A stretch of DNA of 64,000 bases from Incurvaria masculella (GCA_946894095.1 OX335645.2:10563001-10627000), one strand, 5' to 3'; shown: positions 45,440 through 57,599, counted from the stretch's first letter. Numbers and translations are program-made. Notes: generated from the letters alone by a model not told the origin.

Positions 45440-46780
45440 TAACAACTTCTCTACAGCTAAATGGAAAATAGAAGACACAAGTTATTTAATTTCTAAATAT
45501 GCTTTTTAGTTTAATAGTTAATAACCACAATTCCGGCGATACCAGTAATTGGAAAGTTGGAAACTGAAGGCTTTAATTTTACCATAAATACGGATCCATA
45601 TATTTTCTAATCTGGAATGTTCGTTTATAACCCTGTCATTAAGTTTTCCTACTTATTTGCAATAAATCAATTGACCGAACTGGATGCCTTATAGTCTGCA
45701 ATGCTAATAAATATTTCTAAATAAAATATTATTTTGCATACCATATTTCTGTATGCTACGAAATTTATTTCTTTGTAGATACTTGATAACATTCCATTTT
45801 TATTTACAATCCGCCAACATAATGCACAAAAAAGATTTCTTAACAATACAAATCGAACAAAGAATATTCGTAGGCGGGACGACAAAGCTACATTATTTTC
45901 CCTGAGAATTGAAAATCTATTTCCCTTCAAATCTAAGTGAATCCCTGGCGAATTGGAAACTGCTACCCTTTACCTGCCGCCATGTACTGGCGGGGGTGCG
46001 GGAGGGGTTGCGGGGGGGATAGAGGGGGTTTGCGGGGGCAAGGGAGAGCCAATTGATATTCCAACAATACACTCTATGAATAAAATATAAAGAAAGCTTC
46101 AACCATCGAAAGGATAGGAGGATATTTATAAGATGGTTAGGTTTTATTGAGGTTCAAATACGTTTTGTCTTTCATTATTAAACTACAATCACTTCACATT
46201 TTAATTTAGCTTCAAAACTCTTTTGAAAGACATAAAAATCAGCACGCGAAAACTCTGTCATGAAAATATTCCCGTTACCAGCATCATCCATCACTTTAAC
46301 GAACATTTCCCTACAACTCAAAAGAACGTTTCCAAAATATTGACAGTTTAGAAATATTGACCTTAGAAGATAAACCTTTTTGTTTATTGTTATCTAGATC
46401 AATCAAATATGTATTTTCCGCAATTAAACGAAATGTCACTTATTTATTTAAACTTTCAATACACACTTATTAACTGATTGATGTGTCTTACCACATTAAA
46501 TAAGAACCCATAAACTAAATTTTATAATTTTATTTTACCCGTCACATTCATGTTATATTACACTAATGATCTGCATGCTAACGCCAAACATAATTATTTG
46601 GTAAGAGAAAAGGCAAAGAATAAATAAAAAAAACAGTAACCTCAATGTGATCGGGTTAAATAGTTAATAATTAATATATTACTTCACCAAATTAAGTTAA
46701 TAGTAGTAGAATATTATAGCTCTTTCCGAGCGGAAAACCCGTCGTCAATTTGTTACTGATAAAGTGTTAAAACTGATAAA
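45440..46780. other. AT-rich intergenic DNA with one G-rich tract
   Basis: Apart from the G-rich tract at 45989-46044 nothing is recognised; frames of 61-87 codons are chance. Confidence 0.4.
45989..46044 (+). other. G-quadruplex-prone tract
   Basis: Five or more runs of four to seven G within 56 bases (GGCGGGGGTG, GGGAGGGG, GGGGGGG, GGGGG, GGGGG), surrounded by AT-rich DNA. This satisfies the usual G-quadruplex pattern on the plus strand. Confidence 0.8.
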
Positions 46781-46786
46781 ATAATT

Positions 46787-46930
46787 ATAATTTTATGTAT
46801 TTAATGGATACGACATTATCGTTATATCATTTATTTGAGTTTCAACGACATCTACTTTTAGAGCATTGTAATCAGATTTTGAAAATAATCTGAAAAAGCA
46901 TCGGTCGTGACATTCGTCGAAAGCAGGATA
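46787..46930 (-). mobile_element. Second SINE family, body fragment
   Basis: Homologous to 61676-61800: both contain GGATACGACATTA, CGACATCTAC and TGAAAATAATCTGAAAAAG in the same order. The tRNA-like head seen in the 61675 copy is missing or decayed. Confidence 0.65.
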
Positions 46931-46934
46931 TCAA

Positions 46935-47555
46935 AAATATATCGAGCTTCAAATGTAGATGTAACTAATACTCAAATTAATAAAATAATTATAGTACAAA
47001 AATAACACATCGAGCACCGTTTTCATTTTATTTGAAACTGAAGCAGACTCAAGCAGAAATGTATCTTACAACTCTTACATTTCCTCACTTAAGTGCTCTC
47101 CGTAGAAGTTATTTAATACAGACCATCCACTCCCCTCGCCTCGTTACCGGCGGCACAGGGGGCGACTGGGGATCTTGGACTCTGGCTGGACTCATCTTGA
47201 GATCGTATTATCGCAAATGGAAAATGTAATGTATGGACATTTGTCGGATACCAGACGATGTAGTCTTCTCTGTTCAGCTACACCTGCTGATAGATATCTC
47301 AGAGGTCGTATCCAAATAATTTCGTGTTTTTTTTGTACCAGTTTTAATCTTCATTTGTTTCACAGCGCAAGTTTTTAGTGCAGTCTAAGGAATGACTACC
47401 TAAATATTGATGACTGAATGCGCAGGACGGCCTACGTTACTTTTACGATTGAACTATCCTGGATCCGAGTGGACCCTTAGCCACATCCCTATAAATATGA
47501 CATTTTTATTACGCGCGTGAAACAGGAGTAAGACGAGGTCGGCCTAACAGGACGC
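46935..47555. other. Mixed intergenic DNA, nothing recognised
   Basis: No gene or repeat recognised. 47130-47200 is GC-richer, without a coding match. Confidence 0.35.
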
Positions 47556-47559
47556 GTTT

Positions 47560-48335
47560 AATAAAATAGTCGTATTGTCCTCGGCGGGCCATCCCGGCGT
47601 CCCTGCGTCCCGTGTCCGCGCCGATAGCTTATGAATTAAATATGAGCGTTTTATTCGATTCCTCCGTCCCTCGATATTTGATAATAAAAAGAAAGTTATC
47701 GCGCGCGGCGCACGAGCGGGCCGCCGTTTTTTATGCGAGTCCGGCGTCCGGCAGCAATCACTTCATAGCGAGCGACCCCCGCCGCGGCCGTCCGATGACA
47801 GAATTATTTATCAGCTTGAAAAATGACGGGAAATTGAATGTATTCGCGATGTTTACAAGGCGAAGCTCGGTCGGGGCGGCGCGAGGGAGCGGCGGGTCCC
47901 CCGCGGGCCGATGTCCACTTTTCAAAGAGGCCGCTCGGACGAGGGTCGAAAAACGTGTCCCTCGAGTGAAAATAAAAAATAAAATAAATTGTGTCCAGAT
48001 ACAGCGACGCTTATGTGTGGAATCGGACGCGGGATGACAAAGAAGAAATGCCAGGCGACTCGGCCGCCGCGCGAGCGGAGACGGAATGAAATTTCCTCGA
48101 GAAGTTCGTCTCGGGGCGTTATATTTTATTCAGTTTATTGCTATAATTGTTTTGCGCCGGGGGACCGCCATTACGCTATGATGCAATCTATCTGAGTGAG
48201 TGGAGCGGCGGGGTGGCGGGGGTGTCGCGGGGGGGGGGTAGAAGAGGCTCGGTAGTGCAGCGAAGATCTCTACTGCGACTTACTCAGCTCAGGGTGGGGT
48301 CGGTGGAGGGTGGGGTGAAGGGACCTGGTGTGGCA
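47560..48335. other. Long CpG-rich island
   Basis: About 780 bp of alternating CpG-rich and ATTTAT-type sequence, e.g. GCCGCCGTTTTTTATGCGAG near 47720 and GACAGAATTATTTATCAG near 47797. A G-rich tract (GGGGTGGCGGGGGTGTCGC, then nine G) lies at 48205-48240. Three overlapping frames are open but none resembles a protein. The mix of CpG-rich DNA and TTTATG/ATTTAT sites fits a developmental regulatory element; inference only. Confidence 0.45.
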
Positions 48336-48339
48336 AGCA

Positions 48340-50230
48340 CTACTACTAACTGATATTCAATTATCGAACTCGGACATCGTAAGAATATCGTATATTAGCA
48401 CTTCAGTCTTTCTTGTATTGGTAAAATACCTTGATTTACTACGAGGGTCCTCGCTAATAGGTAATGTCATACTCTGATCATGAAACTACAAACCTAACTG
48501 ATTCAGAAAAAGTGTTCGGAAAATCCAAACAAAAAGCGTCAATTACTTTAAAAAAAATTATCTTTACATCGTTCTGATATGTGGAAGTATATTTTTAAAT
48601 ATTTTTTACAATTGTAGCTTTTTTATTTCAAGTTCGGGTTAAAAAAAAATCTAGTATGTCCATGCATAAGCCGGCTTTTATCACGCCACTTCTCTTGCTA
48701 TGACAACTTTCTGAGTAATTCCTAAACCAAACAATATTAATTAAATATTAATTAAATATTAATTAAATCAAATAAATATCCTGTTTTCGTAATTGTATTA
48801 TTCAGGTTTCGCTAACTTGCACTAAACTGTCATCTACCGGCACTCGTTGTTACCATTTGGTTGAGATTTTTTCCTTAATTCAGTTTTAGTAAAACCATTG
48901 ATTTATATCAATGGTTCAATGTTGCAATGAAAGTTCTCTTCCGCCCTTCACCCCGCCCGCCCTAAGCGACGTGACCACTCGCCCTCCCGCGACTTGTTCC
49001 GTGCGACTGTAAACACAAGACTATGTAAATCGCGTAGCGCTGTGTTCGCCTGAGCGCCATGCCAGCCAAAGTATATCACAATAGTTATAAACTTCAACAT
49101 TTTTAATGTTTGGTTTTAACGAAATTTAAAACGACATTTAAATTACTTAACCAAAAAAATTACATAGAATCTATAATTTATTATGACAAGTATTTTCTTG
49201 CAAATAAGCCATCGTTAATCTCATAACTCTGCCAGGGTGTATAAATCCCTCGTCAAGTTTATTGCGGATAAACTGTATAAAGACAATAATTATGTTCTCG
49301 TTTTTACTGTCATAAATTTTATCATCAAGAACTTGAGTTTATTTTATTAAAAACCCTATTAAGAGGCACGTTTCTAATTTAGGAAGGTATTTTTTAATTT
49401 AAACCAAACATAATTGTGAATGCAGATTTTTTTAAATTTTTGTTTGCCTGTGTTTATGGCAATGTTTGTTAGACTTATATGTCTAATATTGTATTAACGT
49501 AATTTATGTCACAATGAAGAGTAGAGGTTTTTTTTTTACTCTGCCGAGACGAAATTTCATCAAACATATTTATTTGTTAGTGTCATTATGCCAAGATCTT
49601 TTATTTAATATCAATCCCTGACTTTCTTATTAGGTTACTTCGAAAAGATGTTTTTTTCATTGCATCATACGCAAAAATAATGTTTCATAGAGTTCTGAAA
49701 TCTCGACACTAACTAACACTTTCTTCAATACCTTCATAAAATGTGATTAACTGGAACTTATTGTGATCCTGCTGGAGTTAGGTTCCCATCTGTTGCAACG
49801 AAACTCAAAGTTAAGCGGAGAATGCAAAATTTGTCAAGAGCGGATTCGCACCCGGGGCGTACAGCGCTCGCGACATGCTTCGGCTGCAAGTTGCACCGCG
49901 CCGCACACATGTCACTGCACCGCGCCTCTCCGAACTTGCACGTTTTGCTGCACTTTTCTTTGTGCAAGTGCGAGTTGCGGAGTGTCATTTCGTTTGAACG
50001 TTTCTGAAAAACACTTGACCATGCACGTGGCTGAAGTAATGCTGCAAATTGGCTTCCGTTCGGTTGCTACGGAGTTTTAAACGCCATAAGACACCGCTTT
50101 GCAAAGAGCTGAGTAAGGTCGACATTAACAGAGATTTCGGCATAAATCTTATTTCGCCTTTTTGCAAAATGCAAAAGGAGGGGGAATCTGGCATGCTGGA
50201 AAAATGCATTAGGAATCTCAAAAACGCTAT
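48340..50230. other. AT-rich intergenic DNA with one GC-richer segment
   Basis: 48742-48770 is a tandem ATTAATTAAAT repeat of three units. 49745-50230 is of balanced composition with cysteine-rich overlapping frames on both strands and repeated TGCAAGT/ACTTGCA strings. It adjoins the foldback element at 50232 and may be mobile-element DNA, but I cannot name it. Confidence 0.35.
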
Positions 50231-50231
50231 G

Positions 50232-50553
50232 CTCCCCATACAAACGTAGTTTACTAATCATTTGGAAACCGCTATTCCAATTAAATTGATATTTAATATC
50301 TAATATCAGTTAACAAATATCTGTGTCTGCATGATTTTGTTTTTTTGAAAAATCCAAATCGAATGAAATGAATGCAAAAAGAAAATCTTCATACGAATTT
50401 TGTTTTCTCTGTGGTTTGACCCAGAATACATTTACCGAAAAAACAAAGGCATGCAGACACAGATATTTGTAGCCTTATATTAGATACCAAATATCAAGTA
50501 AGTTGGAACAGTGGTTTTCAAATCATTAGTAAACTACGTTTGTATGGGAGGCG
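50232..50553. mobile_element. Foldback element with ~105-bp arms
   Basis: 50232-50338 and 50446-50551 are imperfect reverse complements: CCCCATACAAACGTAGTTTA against its complement, through to ATATCTGTGTCTGCATG near the loop. The loop is about 108 bp. The end sequence TCCCCATACAAACGT also starts the 344-bp indel at 12676. Confidence 0.75.
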
Positions 50554-50817
50554 AAATTTTCAGGTGCTTACGGGCCGACCTTAAGGGCTTAGAGAATACT
50601 AACAGATGCAAGCGTGAAAACATTTTTTTATATTGAGTGTGTTCGGTAAGGCGGGGTTTCAGGCGTCTATTGGGTTTTCTATAAAGCGTTATATTTAAAA
50701 AAAACCTTTGAATACGCTTATTCCATGTATTTGACGTTTTATTTCCACTGTTCAGTTTCTATTCCATGCGCCGACTTATCGAATAAGATACACAGCCCTA
50801 ACAAACGTACCATAATT

Positions 50818-51014
50818 ACGGTATTGGATGAACGATGGTCGAAGCGGCAATGAAAAATTGTCCGTGTTTTCCATCCAGTTCAATGTAGCCGTGCAATATA
50901 AGGAAGGTCCTGGCATGGCACCTAGTTCCCATGTGGTGTGTTGGGCTAATACCATGACAGAACTTGTGGTATTAGCCATCCATGTCCAGTCACATAAAAA
51001 AAATAAAAAAAAAT
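50818..51014 (+). mobile_element. 5'-truncated SINE
   Basis: Begins in the body at GGATGAACGATGGTCGAAGC and continues through CCATCCAGTTCAATGTAGCC, the GGCTAATACCA/TGGTATTAGCC hairpin and the CCAGTCACAT tail into an A-rich run. The tail is near-identical to the copy at 33993. Confidence 0.85.
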
Positions 51015-51585
51015 TTAAGCCTCCTAATGTATTAATGTCGAAGCGGTATATAAAACCAATATATTTATTAAACATTGGATTAAGAGCGCAGATTAATGCA
51101 AGAATGTTTCCAAAAAAACTGGTAAAATTGAACACAGGTTCTATTTAAAACCAATGCAGACATCAATAATTACATCGCCGACAAAAAATTTACTTGTGAC
51201 TTTGAACTGTGAAACTCGTGCTACTTTCGCTGGAAGCACAGATGGAAGCGAAATAAAATAGAAACGTGAGAACACCACATTAGGAAAGTACCCTTCGGGG
51301 CGTTGTAGCATATGTATTATACATATGCTAACCTCGAACTGCCAATCTTATTGAACGTAAAAGTTGTATAGATAATTTTATGTAAGAGTTATTTTCAGAG
51401 TTATACAAGTTATTTCTAATATCTTAGCCACCTGATGTAAAATACTACCTCTCCAAATAATCACATTCGTAATCTAAATCTCAAAGCCCTTTAACTTTAG
51501 ATTGATAGGTGTGTAACATAGGAGTATTCGTTCCTTCGCTCACATATCTAACTTGTAGCGTAATCAATTAAGGAGAGGCGCGATT
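51015..51585. other. AT-rich DNA with a short palindrome
   Basis: TAGCATATGTA and TACATATGCTA form an 11-bp stem around a 3-base centre at 51306-51330. Nothing else recognised. Confidence 0.4.
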
Positions 51586-51589
51586 TCGC

Positions 51590-52340
51590 CGTTTATTGCT
51601 TTCACAATATCGTTATAAGCGGGAGGTGGGCGCAGCGCTGCGACTGTAGGCAGGCAGGGCAGGCAGAAGGGACATGGGTGGCGCGGGGCAGGCGAGGGGG
51701 GTATGTCGGGCCATAAAAATGTTTTATTCAGCCCCATGCGGGCGTCGTAAAAGCCAGTAATAACGCGGCGAGGTATCGCACGCGCAATTACCGACCTGTT
51801 ATACTCGGTTACGACGACCTATGTTTATTAACATTTTATTTTTATTTCATTTCGTCGAACGAAGGACTCAGTTAACCGGCCGCATTAGCGGCGGGGCCGT
51901 TTAAGAAGGAATAAACCGAACGACTCGCACGCAAACTCTTTCCTTTGTGCCTCTCGGCCAATGTCGAATTTCCATTCTAGTACGCCCCAGAGGAGCGTTC
52001 GCGATCCGCGGCGCGCGGCCCCTCGTTGCCGTCTCAGGTCACGATTCGGAAAAATCGACGAAAATAAAATCAAACATTTCACCCTTCAGTTCGTTCGGAA
52101 AATGCGATATTGCAGGATCGGGAGCGCCGAGATGTCATCATAACGGCCGCGTCGCGTCGCGCGCCTCCACCCCCCCCCCCCCTCCCTCCCTCCCTCCACC
52201 CCCGCCCCGAGCTCACGGAACAGCCAAAGGGCGTGTTCCTGTTTCCTGTTTTGTCTTCGGAGTCCCGATATTGTACATTACATAAACAGGCGCACGGCAG
52301 CGGAGGCGACGCGCAGACAGAATTGTTCGCCGCGAGCTCA
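51590..52340. other. GC-rich noncoding region, several islands
   Basis: Includes a GGCAGGCAG-type G-rich strand (51645-51715), GGCCATAAAAATG near 51710, and CpG-rich blocks at 51875-52060 and 52140-52330. A C-rich run of 13 C followed by three CTCC units lies at 52169-52197. The 112-codon frame is interrupted by these tracts and resembles no protein. Confidence 0.45.
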
Positions 52341-52477
52341 AACCCTTCGAATCCGTACCAGCAAGTCATATTTTTTTAACTTTATTTGATACCTAAATGT
52401 TTAAAAGGGGTTAAATGCTCCTTGCATTCTCAGGATGAAGGACCACGTAATATATATTTCAAAATTGATTTAATTCC

Positions 52478-52989
52478 TTTTTTATGTCAATCCACACAGG
52501 TTGCTAATACCATACCCACTGTCGTGATATTAGCCCAACACACCACATTCCCGGAGGAATTAGATGCCATGCCTGGACCTATTATGAGAACGGCTACAAG
52601 GAACTGAATGGAAAACACGGTCAATTTTTAATTTCCACTTTGACCATCTTTTTATCCAATGCGACGGTACTAACCCGGAAGCTAGTATGAAAAGGGGACT
52701 AACAGTCGTATTCATGGTGAACTGTAAAACTTATTACGGAATTATCACCGGACTTACCATACAAAAACCGGTACCGTCTGGCAAGAATCCGCGCACTAAA
52801 GTTAGTCCGCCCACTCTGAATTCGACAGCTATAGTTTTACATGGATACCGTGAAACAGGTCGAATTCGTGATGAAATGCAATTACCTTACTAAAAAAGAG
52901 AAACAAAGTGGGGCATGAACAGGGCGGGGATTTGAATGACGTCTGTTACTCACAGCGAGTCTCCGCGCCACTGAGCTACGAGCTGCTAC
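52478..52989 (-). mobile_element. SINE with tRNA-like head, split by a MITE
   Basis: On the minus strand the head reads GTAGCTCAGTGGCGCGGAG (A-box-like), then ATTCAAATCCC (B-box-like), the shared body, and a tail with GCTAATACC. A 128-bp MITE (52702-52829) sits at the TA of the body word CCTACAGTTTTAC. Confidence 0.75.
52702..52829. mobile_element. MITE with CAGTCGTATTCA ends, nested in a SINE
   Basis: Same family as 45320-45431. Left CAGTCGTATTCA and right complement CTGTCGAATTCAGAG. TA at 52700-52701 and 52830-52831 flanks it, and the SINE consensus supplies the empty site. Confidence 0.8.
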
Positions 52990-52991
52990 TT

Positions 52992-53395
52992 TTTTTGCTT
53001 TTGTTCATAGGTCTCCGGCACTCCATGATTTAAATACTTATAAACTCCTAATTACTTAATAAAATAGGATTCAAATAAAATCCCTTAGTTTCAGTTACTT
53101 TTAGTTTAGTTACTTGTTTTATTTCATTCGTATCAAAGTTAAAAAATCATTAATAAATCGAGTTGTACTGTACACAACTGAAAAAATTATAACACCATTT
53201 ATAAAACGTTACATACCATTCATCTGAAACTAGACTCATTCATTCAGTCATTGTGCTATAATTGTACTGAATTAACAACGCCATAACTTTATTACATTAT
53301 TACATAATAACATAACATAACTCATAGCAGGCACGTAACGGCCGCCCTACCATTGGAGCGCCCGTCTAAGGCGCCCAACAATTTCATAACTAAAT
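52992..53395. other. AT-rich DNA, nothing recognised
   Basis: AT-rich with TTAC/CATAAC words near 53300-53325. It passes into the GC island that follows. Confidence 0.4.
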
Positions 53396-53397
53396 AT

Positions 53398-53885
53398 CAT
53401 AAGCCCGCCCGCCCTCCGAAAAACTCCTCCGCTCTCGCGAGGGCAATATCATAACGCGCTCCCATTGGTCGGCATGAATTGAAATAATATCATAACGTGC
53501 GGGGATTGGCTGCGAGTCCCGGAGGTGCGCCGTCGGCTCTCCCTTGCGTTCCTCATTAAAGGTTACTGCGCCGTTATATCGCCGTTATATTTTACGAGCG
53601 CACGCGTCGTTATAATACACTTTTACGTCCTCCGGGGTGTATCTCGCGCTACGTATGCGGGGGGGGGGCGCCGGCTGGGGGGCGCCCCCTCCCCGCGCCC
53701 GCCCCGCTCCCTCCGAGTATGAGTGGTACGTTATAGCTCGGCCGCACGCCGCCGCCGCCGCCGCCTCCACCCACCGCCAACTCGGATCAATAATAACACT
53801 CGGCCATATCTGCAGCGGCCGGGATACTTGAGGCACCCCTCACCCCCTCCTGCCAGCGCTTTCCACCCCCGCTGCCGCCCGCTCT
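53398..53885. other. CpG island with duplicated AATATCATAACG-ATTGG module
   Basis: CpG-rich with two copies of a module, AATATCATAACG...CATTGG at 53445-53470 and AATATCATAACG...GATTGG at 53486-53511. Further TATATCGCCGTTATAT-like words lie at 53575-53590. A run of nine G is at 53660 and (GCC)n at 53750-53765. The composition and CCAAT-type sites are promoter- or enhancer-like; no exon is supported. Confidence 0.55.
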
Positions 53886-53889
53886 GCGT

Positions 53890-54285
53890 AAACAATATAA
53901 ATCATTTCCTCTGCAATTGCCGGTCAAAGGGACAAAGTATTTCAGTATGATTCTTGGAATATGATTTGTAATTTCTGTTATTATATTATAAACGTTAACA
54001 TGAGATAATATCAGAGAGTCTGTTATTAAGAACAATGCGATAAGAAAGGGTTAACATTTATATATATTTTTAATCAATAATTGTCTATAAGTCCAAGCGA
54101 ACTTGGTTCTGGAAAAACAAATAATGCACGGCGTCATGGTAATACTACGTTATGGTTCGGAATCATTGCCGAATATTCGTGGCCTACATCAATGGCATTA
54201 CAGGTACCGGCAAATAACTAAAACCCTGGCGGAGTGCCTCCCCTTCAGCCCTTACTCAAAATACGAAAATCGACGTTAATCGAAT
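53890..54285. other. AT-rich DNA, nothing recognised
   Basis: No gene, RNA or repeat family seen. Confidence 0.4.
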
Positions 54286-54289
54286 CGTG

Positions 54290-54790
54290 TCAAGCGAGCG
54301 TAGGGTTCTAGTTAACTGCCGAGACCTGTACGCGCCGCATGACCCTCGGCAGCGGAGAGGAGAATGCACTGCGGAGCACGCAACATGCAGCCGGACACGG
54401 ACGCTCAATACATCGCCGCCGCCGGTCACGTCCGCCCCCCCCCCACACCCGCAGCCTCCGTCTTGTAACCCCTCACCACCCCCTCACCTCCCGCCCCGCT
54501 CGACTGACCGCACCTACACACACTTAGCCAACAATGCGCCGTCCGCCACGCTCGCTCCGGGCGGCCGCCGCGCGCGCCAGAGAGGGACGTCCGCCGGCTC
54601 CTATATTTATTGGCGACGCTCATAAGTACGCGGGTCAGGTTATAAGTTTCTTGGAAATGAACGCGGGAGGCGAGCGAACAAGAAAACACCTCGCCGGGTG
54701 GGGGCGCCTCCCGTCCGCCCAGCGCGCCTCCACCCCACCGCCCCCTCCGCCGCGCCGCCGCTGCACGGAACGGGAGGCCATAATTAAAAA
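54290..54790. other. GC-rich noncoding island
   Basis: CpG-rich throughout, with CACCACCCCCTCACC-type C runs and GGGCGGCCGCCGCGCG near 54560. Overlapping open frames on both strands are Pro/Arg/Ala-rich, with no domain. Confidence 0.45.
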
Positions 54791-54799
54791 AAGGAAAAC

Positions 54800-55315
54800 A
54801 TAAAACGATACTGACTTATTTTATTTTATCCTCTTTTGTCTGCCGGTAACTTTTCCGCCGCTAAGTAAGCTATTATACGTTGTAAGAATAGATGAGAACG
54901 GAACAAAAGATATGGCCAATAATAAGGATATAACATTGCTTCCAATCAAATACTAGATTTTTTTATTTACTTTACAAACCTTGAATTTAAGTGTGACGGC
55001 AAGCCATACATTAAAATTACATACTTAGAGTACTTAGTAGTTCGGCATTCAAGGTGCACCTCGCCTTAAATGTAGAATGTTTATCACTATATGGTTGCAA
55101 TCCATAAGTATAACCTTCCCCTTCCTCACCCACAGTGTGCTTGTAAGTGCTTAAATAATACCTTTATTATTTTATCTCAATTTTTCTAATTAACAAACAG
55201 CGGGGTTAAGGCCGGAACCTCATCTCCACGGCTGGACAGCCGTACGCCGGCAGAATTAATCTTGTAAAATAAATCATCAGTCCCATGTGCTGCCGGACGT
55301 CACAATTTATGTCGG
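54800..55315. other. AT-rich DNA, nothing recognised
   Basis: Nothing identified apart from a slightly GC-richer stretch at 55200-55315 leading into a short GC island at 55345-55395. Confidence 0.4.
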
Positions 55316-55569
55316 CCGCTCTCCTATTAGAAATACCATTACACGGTGGCGCCCTCCCCCGCGCACCCCCGCCCTCCTCTTCCACACCCGACTTCACACA
55401 CCACCGGCCAATTTTATAATAGCCTCTCTTCTCTAACTAGAAATGTGCTGTCGATGAAAATGTAAGACATGGATCATTTGCTCCATGTAGATCTTATTTA
55501 TCCATGTCATGACTGATTTTGTTGACTTGTTTATGGATCTGGCTGACTATATCACACCTGCTGTAATCA

Positions 55570-55745
55570 TATTATCCCAACACTGTGAGAGTTTCGGCAC
55601 AATTTCTAAGCACATGCACCTGGCATGTGCTTAGGGAGTCTAAGGGATTCATCGTTCGAGGTTCGGATTCCACGGGAAAATCTTGGTTCATTCCTTACTT
55701 ACTAGGTGATAGGGTTAGTCCTGCCTGGGTTGGTATATTGAATTT
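55570..55745 (+). mobile_element. SINE fragment, TGCATG-type head
   Basis: Head words GTTTCGGCAC and GGATTCATCGTTCG are followed by body words GGTTCGGATTCCACG and CTTACTTACTAGGTGATAGG. It ends at GGTTGGTAT, so it is 3'-truncated. Confidence 0.6.
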
Positions 55746-56049
55746 TAGGGACCCTCTTTAAGGTGTTTATTTTAAAGTTCAAATGAGCGTCCTTCATTCG
55801 TGGTGTGAAGAAACACCTGCCCGGCCGGCATGGTTTTTACAGTCCCTGTGAAAGTTTGATTTATCTTCTTACGTGACATCCTTTATGATAACACTTTTTT
55901 CATATTGATCCATATTTTATTTCGTAATATGCCTATTAGCCTTCACAAAGAAAAACTACTAGTTATTTCATAAATAATATCTGCATGAACCAGTTCATAA
56001 TAATGAGATGGATCATTTTAACTCGTCGATTGCCATACTGCTCAGAACC

Positions 56050-56425
56050 ATCGAAACGTATCGTCCGCGCCCCCCGCTCTCGCCTCCCCGCGCCCGCCCG
56101 GGATGAAACGGCACTATCCCAGAAGTTTCCCTGCGCCTTGACCAGCGGCCGAGCATTGTAAATGGCACATAAAATAAATGAATGTGCCATCGGCGGCGGC
56201 GGGTTCCGCGGGGTGCCCTGCAGCAGACAATATAAATTACATTTGTACGATGATATTCGGGCGGCGGCGGTCGGGAATGAAGTATTTTCTGTAGCTACCC
56301 GCGTATTTCTCGTCTGTGTTTGGTAGCGGGGTGTGGCGGGGGCCTCGGGGGTGAAGGACGGGGAGCGCAATTTCACAAGTATAAATTTATCGCGGCGGTA
56401 CCTCCGAGCCACCGCCGCTGCCGTA
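56050..56425. other. GC-rich noncoding island
   Basis: CpG-rich blocks separated by AT-rich words such as GGCACATAAAATAAATG (56163) and GACAATATAAATTAC (56226). The 149-codon minus frame contains no recognised domain. Confidence 0.45.
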
Positions 56426-56429
56426 TCTC

Positions 56430-56970
56430 GTTATCCGCCTCAACGTAATTGCACAGCTTTGTTTTATGAGTACTATTTTAATTCAAGGCGAATTTAAAAG
56501 CGTTTTACTTAAAACCAAGTAGGGCACAGTATGCCACGATATCTCGAGAGAGTTGTTATATTTTTGCACTAATGTAATAGCAGTTTCCGGAGTGTGACTG
56601 ACTGATCTCTTAAAATATGTTATGTATGAGGAGTGTTTTCGTTGTATTTTTTAAACTATTTATTATATGAACGTAATGACATTGTTTAAAATCCTTCTCG
56701 AAAATCTGTGTGAAAAATATTTGAATACCATAAAAAACTAGACCTATTTTAGCCTAATTTAAATTGTATACTAATGTTTTTTAACTTCCACTTACTCATC
56801 AATGTTTTCGTGATTTTTTTGGGTGATAATTCTTTTAGCATTAAATATTTTTATTTTATGAAATTTATCAGTTTCCCAATCGGATTGATCTGTTTCCAGG
56901 ACTTGAAGCGCGGCATTTACATGCTGCATTGCATGCTCAACAGATGTATCACATTATAAGCAACGAATAT
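56430..56970. other. AT-rich DNA, nothing recognised
   Basis: No gene or repeat family seen. Confidence 0.4.
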
Positions 56971-56974
56971 ACAG

Positions 56975-57290
56975 GGTGTTAGGCACACCGACCGACTTTA
57001 TTTTTTTGTAGGTAAGTGAGGTTGTTTGCAAGGTTTTTACTGACGATACCTTTTGTCAGATATGACGACGTGGTATCGAGATACGATTTTTTTCTTTATT
57101 TTTTTAAATTTCTAAAATCCTAGCTTCAAACCCGTGTAACTATTTTGTTTATGATTTTGTATGGTATGGTAAATATTGTTTTTGGGATTAACCATGCAGC
57201 ATTATTCCAGTATCCTAGTGACGTGACATCTGACAAAAAAGTATCATGGATGGAAAACTTGCAAATAACCCCAATTACCTACATAATAAC
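56975..57290. mobile_element. Inverted-repeat element starting ACAGGGTGTTAGGCACAC
   Basis: 57009-57085 and 57215-57287 are imperfect reverse complements: GTAGGTAAGTGAGGTTGTTT against GTAGGTAATTGGGGTTATTT, and TTTTGTCAGATATGACG against TTTTGTCAGATGTCACG. The centre is AT-rich. The ACAGGGTGTTAGGCACAC start looks like a mobile-element terminus. The class is unknown. Confidence 0.6.
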
Positions 57291-57599
57291 TTGTCCAACG
57301 AAAGAAAAATAAGGAAAATAATTCTTGCGAGGTGTATTCGGGGCGTGGGGGTGGATAAAGGTACTATTTTTTTTGTTTCTCCTGAATAACTTGTTATATG
57401 CGCCCTATAGCAAAACCTTATAATATATACTCAATTACTCTAAATAAAATTATCTGTAAAAAAGGTCTGTAACACTGTTTTCTATATTTAAGGTGATAAG
57501 GAGGGGGGAAATTAAATATGATCAATTATACAAATTATGAAGGCCTATAACGGTTAGGAATGATCATCACAGTTTAACCGAAGCATTTTCACGCCAATG

